Below are positions 44,266-56,581 of a stretch of 64,000 nt of DNA, in pieces; within the stretch, counting starts at the first letter, position 1, and each line of letters begins with the position of its first letter. Where the stretch lies: assembly GCA_015501075.1 (NCBI GenBank), contig JADNYJ010000001.1:310001-374000 (forward strand), read 5' to 3'. Source of the DNA: Gymnopilus junonius. Lineage: Eukaryota > Basidiomycota > Agaricomycetes > Agaricales > Galerinaceae. The position numbers and the translations under genes were made by a program. Below the pieces are notes generated by a model. That model saw only the letters and a program-made list of their open reading frames with translations, did no database searches and was not told the DNA's origin.

Positions 44266-47028
44266 ATGGCTAGTCCTTGGTCACCCAAGCGCACTCTCAC
44301 CGAGGGTGAGTACCTTCCCTTAATCAGGATCATCGACACGCTCATCACATGTGTTCATCCCAGTCAATGACATTCTTATGGGTCCTGGTCAGATGCATGA
44401 AGTCGAAACAAGACTTATAGACGGCCAGCTGTTACGTGTCTACAAAAACGTCTGGCCAACTTTACGCGTATTCTGGCTGTGGGCTGCTCAACAGCACAAG
44501 GAAGCTGTCTACGCTGTATTCTATAACACGCGCCATAGCTTTGCTCATGTTCTAGATCAGTCTCTCAGGGCTGCGTCTATGTATTATGACGTCTACAATA
44601 TTCGCAAAGGTTCCACTATGATTTAATCCAACAGATGTTGTTTCCTGAAGCGATTTTCAGGCGACAGAGTTGTAATTTGCTCCAGAAACTATCCGGAAGT
44701 CCTGGTCGCTTTCTGGGCTTGTCGTAAGTAGATCGTACCCGGTCCGGCATCCTGTCGATGATTGAATATTTTACTACAGACCTCTTAGGCGCCGTTTCAG
44801 TCCTGCCCAATGCGTAACGTCCACTGTTCACGACCCCCCCTCGATGTTGTTGATTTTTCTTCAGATGGTCTCCTCGCGACACCTTAGCATACTGTATAGC
44901 TCGTACAGAATGCAAGCTTATTATTGTAGATCCAGAGCGTGCTGATACACTGGGGCCCATTGCCAAGAAGCTTGTCACGGACTCAGAGAGCAATGGTATA
45001 TTGGTCATTGAATCTCTTGAAATTAAGAAGAGTTGGCGTGGAATGAAGAGCTGGGAAGCTGCCCTTAATGACTACCAAGGGGATCCTAGAAAGGCATTAA
45101 GTATGGATCCTCAAGTCTTGCCTGAGGATAATGCAACTATATTGTTTACATCTGGTTTGTATTCGAGTCCTTAAGTTCACGCCGCCTGCGTCTAATAAAG
45201 TAATCATTTTAGGTACAACTGGGCTACCGAAAGGCGTTCTTAGCACTCAAAGGCAATTTCTTTCCAACTTGTTTAATGTGCATCCTCTTTGTTACTTCTG
45301 TGCTTTACGCAACTTATCAGACTTTAGGTAACGGTGGGCGGTCGTAGAGCTGCACTTAGGCGCGGAGAGGACATTCCTGGACCACCAACGGGACCCCAGA
45401 AGGGTATCTTACTCTCTGTACCTTTATTTCACGTCACAGGTTTGACAAGTTTAGCGGTGCATAAAATTTCCTCCGTACAGATTGCGTCTGATCTTACTTT
45501 GAATCGTTTAATAGATGTTAGCTACCATGGGAGGTTTCAAGATCGTGATGATGAGGAAATGGGATTCCGAAGAAGGTGAAACCCTTTGTCACTCTTCTTT
45601 CTTCCTCTCTTACGGTATTCTAGGTGTAAGGTACAAACAAAGCACTGATCATGCTAGTATACGGATGTTGAGGTTTGCTCATAGGTTAATTAAAAGTGAA
45701 AATATTGTCGTAGCTGGAGGGTAAGAAAAATGACAAGTCATCAATTGCTTATCGATACTGACTCTGCGGTAGGGTCCCATCCATGGTCTCGGATCTGGCT
45801 GATAGCACTGGTGCTGGTGAGCCATTAGAAGGGTTGATGTTCGGCGGCGCCCCTGCGCCAACCGCTCTCACAACACGAGCTACAGAAGCCTTTCCGACTG
45901 CCAGCTTGTATGTTAAGCCGTCTGATTTTTTAAAATAATAGTTCACGATATATTGATAGGAGCCAGGGATATGGGCTTACGGAAACGAGCAGCGTAGCTG
46001 TCGGCTTTGGTAAGCTTTCATTTTCTTCTAATATATACTGAAATATAATGATGCCCGTAGCTGGAGAGGACTATATAGCTCGGCCCACAAGCTGGTAATG
46101 CCTTCCGCATGGCAGAAATGTGCTACTAATTTCCAAAATACCTACAGTGGTCTAGCCACGCCTATCAATGACATTATCATCATGAAAAACGACGTCAGCG
46201 TCCCTCCGGGGACAGTTGGAGAAGTTTGGATAAGGGGCCCTAACGTTATGAAAGGTTATTGGAGGGATCCAGGTTATTGAATTCGTTTCTTGAATTTCTT
46301 TACAATATCCTCACGCCATCTACAGAGGCAACAGCAAAGGTTTTAAATTTTAGTCTCCGAGATAGCTTTTTAGTGAACAAGTTCTGGGCAGGTCCTTACA
46401 AAAGACGGATGGTTCAAAACCGGCGATCTCGGTCTCCTTGACGAGGAAGGCTTCCTTTACATTCGTGACCGAAGTAAGTTTTTTTACGTCTCTTTGTTCA
46501 ATTGATTTGCCAATGCTCTTCAGTGAAAGATATTATCATCCGAGGAGGGGAAAATATTGCAAGTCAAAGGAAACTGCTGTTGCGCACTTGTCTGATCATT
46601 TGATATTTCAGGACTCTGTTTCAGTTGAGAACGCGCTCTACTCAGACAACCGTGTCCTTGAAGTCGCCGCGGTAGGCGTACCGGATAAACGTCTAGGTGA
46701 ACTTGTGGCGGCTGTCGTTTCCATCAAGCCGACATTCCACGGAAAGGTTACTGAGGCCACCCTCGTTTCTGTCGCACGAAAGAGGTATTTTAAAAGTGCA
46801 ATTACTGGACTGGCCTGACGAGCATGCATTTAGTTTGCCCAAATTTGCAGTACCAGTGATGATCCTCGTTCAAAACGAGCCCTTCGGTAAGCCAAATACT
46901 TGGTGTGATACGAAGTTGGCCGATTAACTTTGCTCGGTGTAGGGCGGACGCCCTCTGGGAAGATAATCAAGACAGACTTGCGGAGACTGGCTGCAGAAGC
47001 ATGGCAGAAGAGGGCGGTCAAGCTGTAG
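44266..47028 (+). CDS. Fatty-acid / acyl-CoA synthetase (AMP-binding ligase)
   Basis: An adenylate-forming ligase. Joined exons start MASPWSPKRTLTEVNDILMG and continue with LRAASMYYDVYNIRKG. The ATP-binding motif is ILFTSGTTGLPKGV (split by an intron), the substrate pocket segment is ILLSVPLFHVTGL, and MFGGAPAPTALTTRATEAFP leads to SQGYGLTETSS. The C-terminal lid has WFKTGDLGLLDEEGFLYIRD, KDIIIRGGENI, ENALYSDNRVLEVAAVGVPD and the catalytic PSGKIIKTDLRRL; it ends WQKRAVKL. All motifs are intact, so it should be active; acyl chain preference is not readable and there is no PTS1 tail. A 14 nt microexon (46326-46339) and a GC-AG intron (46559-46611) are needed to join the lid. The ATG at 44266 begins the conserved N-terminus. 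Confidence 0.88.
46326..46339 (+). other. 14 nt microexon of the acyl-CoA synthetase gene
   Basis: Preceded by an acceptor (ctacag) and followed by a donor (gttttaaa), the bases aggcaacagcaaag join RDP to VLTKDGWFKTGD as RDPEATAKVLTKDG. That is exactly the length needed for the A7-A8 region of adenylate-forming ligases. Without it the frame is lost. Confidence 0.7.
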
Positions 47029-47170
47029 GGATGAATGTATGAGATACTATTACTATTAGTATTACATCATATACCAATATTGTCACGTGAAGAGACGAAC
47101 CCATAAACTGATGCCCTCGGCCCTACAAGCTTGATACTTCCTCTAAGACTACGCTTGCGATTGAACTAGG

Positions 47171-47179
47171 ATGAGATAG
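47171..47179 (+). promoter_or_regulatory. Minimal upstream ORF (ATG AGA TAG) before the IQGAP start
   Basis: Two sense codons and a stop lie 6 nt before the IQGAP start codon at 47186. If the leader includes it, translation of IQGAP would need leaky scanning or an alternative transcription start. The transcription start is not known. Confidence 0.5.
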
Positions 47180-47185
47180 AAACGA

Positions 47186-50100
47186 ATGGATCGTTCGAAT
47201 TCGCTTTCTTCAAATGCCTCCAGTGGCTCTCGATCCGGGTCTTCTGCGCCATTTGCATATCAAACGCGTCTTCTCGAGCGCACCTCCTCCCGCAGCGGCA
47301 CCAATTCTTTATCCCGAACCAATTCGCAATCGAGCATCAGTCTCCTCACAAACACTACAGGCTCTTCCGTGTCATCCGTTGCTCCTAGGAGATGGACCCC
47401 TTCGCATCGTGTTGGAAACAGTCTGGACATGGTGCGCGGTAGATGGGAAGAGAGATCAAGGGAGGCTCTCTTGGAAGGTACTCACCAGCCGAGTCCGACT
47501 CGAGAGCCCGGAGTGAAGAGTCCAATCACCGGTCACAATGCATCCAGTACTTCTACCTCAGCTTTGGACGGCCCTACAGCCTTTGACCGCGATCGGCCAC
47601 TCACTCCCACGTCCTTTTCATCCACGAAAGACACATACAGCACCCCAAAGTATCTCAAGAGGCAGACTTTACCTGCTCCTATTATAGCATCTCCGCTCTC
47701 TCCTAATGCAACCGGTATATCCGTAGAAGCTGACTCCGCCTTGTCTGATGTTCCTCATCGAATACATATACCTTTACAGCTTTCCCCAACCAAGTCTCCT
47801 TCATGGCGTGCCAATACCACAGACACCATACCAAATTCTCCGATTACTCCAGATTCATCTGCCGTCAGTCCTTCCCATACTCGGACACATAGAGCTCGGA
47901 CGCTTGATTCGACTGCCAATAATTGGATGGACACCTTCAGTCCAAGGAATAAGACAGACGGTACAAATTCCCCACTCATATCGGAAAATGAAAGCACGGT
48001 AGACAGCACATTTACAAGAAGCAGGAATAGGTTCTTAAGATCTGACACGAACTCGCAGGATTCCTCGTCCAGCAGTTTCACTGGCCATCGGCCGCGGAGC
48101 GATTCTGCGACCTCTATACCCTCGATTCATGTGCCTCCACCCTCGCCCGCAGTAAACACCTCTGCGTCCACACCTCCCTCAGTTATGCATCCAAGCCCTT
48201 ACAGAAGTTCGTACGCCGCCAGAAAAAAGGCAGATTCCTACAGCGAAACATTGTCCCTAACTGGGAAGCGCAAACTCGGGAACCATCTCCCTCGCATTGC
48301 CAGTGGAGATGCGGACGAATCCTTGGTTGATGAGCAGAATTCACCGAAGAAATCTGGGGACCGGGAAGAAAGACGAACGGAGAACTCAAGGAGGTTACGC
48401 GAACGAGAAAGCCAGGCCCTGTCGCATTCTGCAGTACTTCGTGGCGACGGCGTTGCAGGATTGCCAGGACGAATACCTCTCAAAGCACCTAGTCTTCTCC
48501 CCACTCCCACACCCTCTTCTCGACTCCTCGGTGGATCTTGGGCCGACAAACAACGGCACCTACTTCAAGCCTACGAGTATCTCTGTCACGTCGGTGAGGC
48601 TCAACAGTGGATAGAGGGATGCTTGGGAGAAGAATTAGGATTTGGTGTTGTTGAGATGGAAGAAGGTCTTCGAAATGGCGTTGTCCTAGCGAAACTTGTG
48701 CGCGCTTTCCAAGGTGAATCAGCAGTACGACGTATATATGAAGTGAGTTTCCTAGTTATTTATATTTGACGAGTCGATACTAACGACATTCTTACCTTTC
48801 GAGGCCCCGAAATTAGATTTCCGCCATTCTGACAACATCAACCATTTTTTCACTTTTGTACGGGATGTGGGGCTACCCGAAGTAAACTTTTTTCATAATT
48901 TATCCAGTTCTTGGTCGCTAACGACATGCTCTTTAGGGGTTCGTCTTTGAACTCACTGATTTATACGAGAAGAAAAATCTCCCCAAGGTCATTTATTGCA
49001 TACATGCATTGAGGTACGTGGCCTCTCAGTTTTCAATATTCTTCCGTTATTCTCAATTTGGTACAGTCACCTCCTAGCCCGACGTGGTATGGCCCAAAGA
49101 ATTGGGAATTTGCTGGGTCACTTGCATTTCTCAGACGATCAGCTTCAACAAACTCAAAAAGGCTTGAAGGAGGCAGGCGTAGCAATGCCTAACTTTGGCA
49201 ACGTCGGACGAGAACTGGCGAAAGAAATTAACGAAGAGCCGGAGGTCGAAATTGAAACTGATGATGAACGTAAGTCTTGAACTTTTTAGGCCCGGTATTG
49301 ACAGCTAACTTCCCCCCAGGGCGGGATCGACTACTACTCGAAAATGAAGCTTCCGTCATTGCATTGCAGGGTCGTGTTCGTGGATGTATTGCTCGGAGAA
49401 ATCTGATTGCGTTCAAAGAACGGATGCGTCTTGCAGAGCGTCACATAGTCAAACTACAAACTCATACCAAAGGCGTCCTTGTTCGTCGACGGCTGGACGC
49501 CCAACGTCATGCTCAATCTGCCTTAGTACCCTGGGTTGTCGCTTTGCAGGCGCGAGGAAGAGGCGTCCTTGTCAGAAGATGGTGGCGCGAGCGTCTACGT
49601 GCTCTGAAGCACTCTGTCCGATTCATAGTCAAAGTTCAGGCTCAAGCAAGGGGAGTACTGCATCGACGCCGTTTCAACAGTCTGAAAGCTTCTCTGCGCA
49701 AAATAAGTTTCCCAACAAAACGTCTTCAAGCAGCTGCACGTGGACATATCCTGCGTAGGACGCAGAAGGAAATTACGAAATCGTTTTTCTCCCAAGGCAC
49801 TGCACAATCTATTGCCGGCCTTCATGCTCACTGCAGAGGAGTTCTTGCCCGTCGCAGGCTCCAAAAGCAGATGCGTGATATAAGACGTGCTGAAGCTCAA
49901 ATCGTCTTGTGGCAGGCCCACTGCCGGGGATTGATCATACGAAGAAGGGTGAGATCACAGCTCGCCAAATTAGAGAATGTCACCCATGTTGTTATTGCAA
50001 TCCAAGCAGCCGTGCGGACATATTTGGCCAGGAAACGATTATTAATGCTCATCCGCGGCCTACGAAAAGCTACGAATGTGATAGTTGGCTTACAGGCAAG

Positions 50101-53100
50101 GGTAAGGGCCAACTTGATTCGCCAGAACCATGTCAGTCTCCAGAAGGCCTTAACGGAAGTGCGGACCATTAATGCAGTCGGCCGATTACAAGCCATTGCC
50201 AAGGCTTCCCTTGTACGCAATCAGCATCGTGAATTAGATAAGAAGCTGGACATCGCGGCTCCCGATGTTGTAGGATTCCAAGCTGCTGCTCGAGGTGCTT
50301 TACTCAGGCGAGACTACCGTGCTTGGAGAGATCATTTACATCGAAGTTACCACGTTGCCACTTTGCTCCAGGCGTTGCTCCGTGGCGCGACACAGCGCCG
50401 TACATTCCGCAAAAAGATGGAATATTATCGGGCGAATCTAAGCAAAGTCGTGAAGATACAGTCTCTTTTCCGTGCCAAAGAGACACGGGAGCAATATCGA
50501 CAGTTGACATTGGGGAAGAATGTGACTGTCGGGACGATCAAAAACTTCGTTCATCTTTTAGACGATTCAGAGGCCGACTTCCAGGAGGAAATTAAGGTTG
50601 AAAGGTTACGCAAACGGGTCGTCGAGCACATCAGAGAAAATCAAGCGCTAGAAAACGACATTAATGACCTGGACACAAAAATCGCCCTTGTCGTTCAGAA
50701 CCTGAAAAGTTTCGATGACGTGATCAAAGCTAGGAAAAGACATGGAGGGGATAGCGGCGCCTTACATGCAGCACGAGTCTCCCTTCTTGCAGCGCATGGC
50801 GATCCTTTTTCTGGACCAAACACTCTTGACCAGGAAGCTCATCGCAAATTGGAATTATATCAACAACTTTTCTATCTACTTCAAACACGTGGAGAATATC
50901 TCAGCAGGCTATTCTTGCGGTTATCCACCCCTGACATACCTGAGTCAACCGGTCGATTCACCGAACGGGTTGTTTTAACAATTTTCGGATATGGACAAGA
51001 CAGAAGAGAGGATTTCTTGTTGCTGAAGTTATTCCAGGTTTGCATCGATTTTGTTCTTCTGCTATTTTGTCTAATGGTCTTATCTAAGCTTGCCATCAGG
51101 GAGGAAATTTCCAACGCTTCGTCCCTTGATGCTGTGGTCTCAGGGCTTCCAATGTACATGAATATCGCAGCGCAATACGTTCGACCGCGTCAAGGTATCT
51201 ACGTGCGGGATGCCTTCCGAATTGTAATTCGGGAACTCATTGAAGCGGACGACCTTGACCTCGAGGCTGACCCATCGGCAGTGAGTAAATGGTAGCACCG
51301 TGGACTTGGGCTTTATATAAATGATTGCAATATCGGACAGATCCATCGTGCTCGCATTGACGTAGAAGAAATGAGGTCAGGAAAACCCAGTCCGCTGCCT
51401 AAGAATGTTTCTTTCCGAGAGGCAGTGACTGATCCAGACACAAGAGCCATATATATCCGACGTACGCACTTTCGCTTTTCAAATTTTATCCTGATTTTTA
51501 CCAGATGTTAGATCTCCAAGTTTTGCAGTGGTGGACCGAGGCATTTCTCAATGCCATGCTCCAGTCAACCAAGAAAATGCCATACGGCATGCGGTATCTT
51601 GCGAGGGAGACTATGATATGCATTCGAGTGTGTCCACTTTGCTTGTTAATCTCCTTCGAATCCTGACGTGATCTCAGGAAAAGTTTCCCGGACTTTCCGA
51701 GGAACTATACGGCGTTTGTCTTGGCAGACTGGTCTTCTACCGTTTTGTCAATCCCTCTTTAGTGTTGAGTGACTGTTTTGGTCAGCTGTTGGTTATGCTG
51801 ACACACGCATAGTGTTCCTGAACTGTTTGACGTCATACCAAAGAATGTGAATGCGGCGAAGGGAAAGAAGAACCTGGCACAGATTTCAAAAGTCTTGGCT
51901 CAAGTCACTAGTGGTTTGGAATTCGACGACGATCAGCCCAGCTATGTACCCATCAATGACTTTGTCAGGAAGGCAATCCAACAACTCTCAACTTGGTTTA
52001 GCCAAGGTATATATATCAATCATTCTTCAATTATTACCTAACGTAGTTAAATTTGTTTTCAGTGGCAGATGTACCGGACGCCGAGGCCCAATTTCATGCA
52101 CATGAATTTATGGATGCCACTGTTCAACCAAAACCCATATATATATCCCCAAACGAGATTTATTCCTTACATGCTTTGCTGTTACAACATCAAGAGTTCT
52201 TAGTTCGTGACTTTCATCCTTGTCGGTCATATTCTCACCAATTTCCATTTCACAGACGACTTCCCATGATGATACCCTAAGGGTTATTCTTGCCGAGTTA
52301 GGTGGCATACCCCATCTCGACAATGAAGAGCTGAAGGATGCCAGAGATACTGCTATCACTTTAGAACTCACCAATCGTTTTGCATCTGTCCAAGGTTAGT
52401 CCGTCGAATTAAAGCCTTGACCCCCCTCACTATTTTTCTTCCAACTCTGTAGATCCTCATGCAGAAGAGAAAACACTTTGGGTGCAGGCTAAGCGAGGGG
52501 TCCTGGCAATACTTCGTGTGCAACCAGCCCAAGACTTATTGGAATCCCTTATGCGACCGGTTACGGAGAACGATGAAAACCTATGGGAAGAGATACTGGA
52601 GGCCGAGATCGAGATCGAAATACGCCAAATGCCTAGACGTCAACCTTCCACTGTGGCAAATGATTCCGCCTATCGTCTAGAGGATATTCGATCGTAAGTG
52701 TTTCTCTTTGTCTTAATTCTTGAAGTTAATCTACCGCAGATTGAAATTTGCTGCAGTCAAAGCACTTGCCATTTCAAATCTTCTTGAACTGGAGAAGCAG
52801 GGAAAGATTACTCGTGAAGACGGTTTCCAAGGCATTCTGAATGCAATCGCAGGCGATGTGCGCAGTAAACACAGAAAGCGGCTTCAACGGCAGCAAGAGA
52901 TGAAAAGTATGGATGAAGCTCTGCGTCAGTTAGCCGAGCGCAAGAAAAACTTGGAAGCGCAAATTGATAGCTATCACAACTATGTGGAAACGGCTATGAG
53001 TACAATGCAGAAAGGCAAAGGGTGAGTACAATTTGTAACCTTACCCTTAGGTCTTCAAAGTCTGACTTGGCATTTGTTACAGGAAAAAACGGCCTATTCT

Positions 53101-53528
53101 TCCATTCACGAAGCAATATTTTCATATTCGAGACCTTCAAAAGACGGGACAAACCCCTCAATTTGGTTCATACTTGTACACTGCAAAAAGGCTGTACGAC
53201 AGAGGCATTTTGCTCTCAATTGATCAATATTCCCCTCGCCAATTCGACAAGCTTCAAATTACCATGTCGTCTGATATTCCTGGAGTGTTCAACCTAGTGC
53301 TGGAGTCAACAATGCTGGGGGTGACTTCTCGCATTGCGTCTGAAGAAATTCGAATGGAGGACCTCTTGCGAGCGAAATACGAGAAGCGACCTTCATTGGC
53401 CTTGTTCAATGGTAAAGTGAAGGTAAATTTTGAACTGTTCCTTTTCCAGATAAATAAAAAGTGAGTCTATAATTCTTGGTCGCTTCACGTCCGCTGAGCA
53501 AGCTCATATTAGGTTTAATGCTGCATAA
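47186..53528 (+). CDS. IQGAP-family protein (CH domain, about 13 IQ-like repeats, RasGAP-like domain)
   Basis: A cytokinesis and polarity scaffold that binds actin, calmodulin/myosin light chains and Rho-type GTPases. The N-terminal 430 residues are Ser/Thr/Pro-rich. The CH domain has KQRHLLQAYEYLCHVGEAQQ and FGVVEMEEGLRNGVVLAKLV, then NLPKVIYCIHALSHLLARRG. A run of about 13 IQ-like units follows, for example VIALQGRVRGCIARRNL and VVALQARGRGVLVRRWW. The GAP-like domain has MPYGMRYLARETMICIREKF and FPGLSEELYGVCLGRLVFYR, FVNPSLV. The RasGAP C-terminal domain ends in a last exon that I joined across 53461-53511 to give QINKKFNAA, stop 53526-53528. IQGAP GAP domains are not expected to be catalytic. 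Fission yeast Rng2 is the comparison; Agaricomycete members have this layout. Confidence 0.93.
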
Positions 53529-53644
53529 TGTTTTGCTGCTGTATTTTTTTCACTTACTACATCTTCATTCGGCATATGTAACAAAAGCAATATCATGTAT
53601 TTCAATAGTTGTACAGCATGAAAGGCAATGTTCATGAAAATCAT

Positions 53645-56370
53645 TTAAAGGGTGAAAAGGAATTCGGGGTGCCTGTCGCCAATCGGAGCCTTGGTTTTCC
53701 CTTGCTCGACCAATGCATGATATTTCATGATGTTGTCATGTCGGCGGCCTTCTTTGCGAGCTTTGTTTTCCCAAAGGCAGTATAAACTAATGCGTGTTCA
53801 TGAGCCATTACGCTGAAAGAGTTGTCAATGAGCCGGATAACTTACACATTCAGAGCAACAAGGACCCAAGCAAGGCAAACGAAAGCAAGGGAAATTGTAT
53901 GTCCGCGAATATACTTCGGTGCTTGATCTGATCGAAGTGAGCTTATTAATCTACATGCATAACGTATTTGGACGTACCTGGAGTATAGGCAAACGTGGCT
54001 ACGAACCCGCTTCACACAGAGTATTAGGACCCAGGTTTCTATTGCTGAGGGAGCACAATGGACTTACCCGGCATTGGCAACAGCTAACTGAAGTGCTGTA
54101 GTTGTTGCTCTCTTGTAATGGCCACTGCTATTGTTGGGTAGTATGGATCTACATGCCTTCAATGAGTAATAACCACTTGACAACTATACCAGCACTCGCA
54201 AAATACTAGGCGCGGACGGGTATCTATGTATGAGAAAGTCAGACCAGCTGGCTATAAACCCGATTAAAGAGACGAACACTCCAGCGGCCATGAAAAAAAC
54301 TGCAATGTAACGAGTTTTGTTGTTCTCAGCAGCTATGGCCAGAATATAACCTGGAAAGTTGACTTAGAACGACGATAATACCCGAAATAATTCACTACCT
54401 ATTATAGCGAGGGGCAGGCAAATCAAGATAAAGGGACCTCTCCATTTGAGACGGTCGCTTAAAAAAGCGACAACAACTGTGTAATGGTCATCTTAGATGC
54501 ATATGGGTTCATAACGACTGCAAAGGTATAGTACCTGTCAGAACGGCCGCAGGGACGTATGGTGGCACTGAGATCGAAGTATTAGCATGCGATGGACGAT
54601 ACGAAACTACTCAGGTGGGCAACAGACCTGTGTGAAGTTGCGCAGCTGATCCAGTATATCCAAGCCCAGATACGATAGTCGGGCTACGAGGAGTTCAACC
54701 GCTGAAGACGACAGGAAGAGGGTACAATGTACGCACAGGAACAAGGAATATGAATACAGACTAACGATGAGACCGAAATAAGCCATTCCTGTCAACCAGA
54801 CTTGTATCTCCCATATGCCTGGGGTGTCTTGAGCATAATTTTAGGCCAGACTTGAGAAGGACTGACCACGAAAAACTTCTCTCCACTCAAACTCCTCTTT
54901 CTGTTCAACAGGGACCGACTCATCTGCTTTCTCGAGATGAACATCATCTTCGCCCTTCTCGAGCGACCTCGTGGGAGAACTTGATTGCGCTTGTGGACTG
55001 AATTGTCCAGTGAGGCGGTCATCCAATCGGAAGCGGTTCACTGATCAATTAAATAAGGTGACATTGCCTCTTTCGTTTCGGAGCAAACCTTACCAGCGAA
55101 AGATCTTTCCTCTTCAGTAAAGAACGATGCATTCTCAAGGCTTTCTGGCAAGAAATACGCCGCTATAAAAGCAAGAATGACTGTGGCGATACCTTCCAGT
55201 ATCTAAATGACGGTAACTCGTAAGCGCTATCGGACATGTGATGGATTGGCATACAAAGATCCATCGCCAACCGGCCAGATTGCCAACGCCATTCATCTTT
55301 ATAATGGCAGTCGCGAGTAATCCTGGTCACAATACAATTTCAGTCAACTTTTACCGGCGGAAAGAAAGTGCGACAGGCACTCACCTCCAAAGGCACCAGA
55401 AAGTGAGGCTGTAAATATTTGTCATTAATATCCAGGTATAATTATGCTGGGAGAGAAAGACTTGCCTGATGCATAAAATATACCAACTCTGCATGACCGG
55501 CCATCCAATAAGCGGGGGAGAGCGCGGCCTCAAAACCCATGGAGCTCACCTTAGTTGCAACTCGTGACGTTTATACATAGTGCTAAGATATAAGATCTAA
55601 CGCGCCGTCAATTTACCATTGCAAAGTGACCTGTGAGCCACATACGATGCCTGGGAGTAAGCCCCCTTCGAAGAGACCCAAGAAGATACGAACAGCTACG
55701 AGGCCTCCGAAACTTTCCACCTGTAAATGTTTAGCTCGTTGCTTACTGGAGAGACCTCAAGCCTACCAATGACGAGAGCGTCGTGATGACACCCCAGATG
55801 CCCACAAGAAAAGGGATCCAACGCTTTGAGAACTATCAACACAAAACAAAAAATATGAAAAAATGTCATCCCTTCGTACATTAGGCTTCATTTTCTTCAA
55901 AATGATATTGGATGGCAGCTCTACGAGTAGATATCTGTAGTTGTGTTGATATCTTTCTGGATCTGGATCTGTGGCAGGTCGCGGTTTACTTACGTGACAT
56001 AGAATACTGCAAGTTGGATAAATATGGAGTAAAAAAAAAGTCGAAAATCTCATACCTGCGAGGACCGTATTGAACTGGTTCCCCTTCAGATGCGTGTCCT
56101 TCTCGAGCCCGGCAATCCTATGTAGTGTGAATAGTATTAGAGGGCAGGTTGACCATAATAATGCATGATGCTCGCCTTGCATTGCCAACATTACTCCTGT
56201 CGATAAAGTTGGCAAGCCATAGCTATGTGGGATAGAAATATGAGGGTGCACGAGGTATCCAATAAGGAGAGGTTACTGACAAGAGCCAAGGGGGGTAAAA
56301 TATGGCAATCCAGCTTCCAGAGGACTCTCCTGGTCATCTCGGTATGGGATTGCATGGCATCTTCAGACAT
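53645..56370 (-). CDS. MFS transporter, anion:cation symporter (Dal5-like) family
   Basis: A twelve-helix permease in many short exons. The start MSEDAMQSHTEMTRRVLWKL leads to DCHILPPLALLWLANFIDRS and NVGNARIAGLEKDTHLKGNQ, the signature of the allantoate/nicotinate/vitamin permease (ACS, 2.A.1.14) family. Next comes YVTYLLVELPSNIILKKMKP. The C-terminal exon reads ENKARKEGRRHDNIMKYHAL and ends PIGDRHPEFLFTL at 53645. Substrates in this family are organic anions such as allantoate, nicotinate, biotin or tartrate; none can be chosen here. An intron at 56118-56175 has a GC donor. The ATG at 56370 precedes the family's usual leader; it is 211 bp from the divergent TCERG1-like gene. Middle exons were not all joined by hand, but open frames cover them. 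Confidence 0.82.
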
Positions 56371-56581
56371 TGCGGGGAGTGAGAAAGATATGGACAGGGG
56401 TGGCTAGACATGCTGCCTATATATAATGATGACAATACGGGGAAGATGTGTGGGGGTGTGGAAGTGGTGGGATTCCCTTTCTCCATTGGTATCAGAGAGC
56501 GGGTGACTGTTGGTCAGGTGATCGTGAGTGGTTAGGCGCTTAATGAATTTGATTTGATCAATATACTTGGCAGTAACCACG

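Noticed and set aside
44600..46800. Broken frames in the acyl-CoA synthetase suggesting decay.
   Set aside because: All adenylation motifs join in frame once the microexon and the GC-AG intron are accepted.
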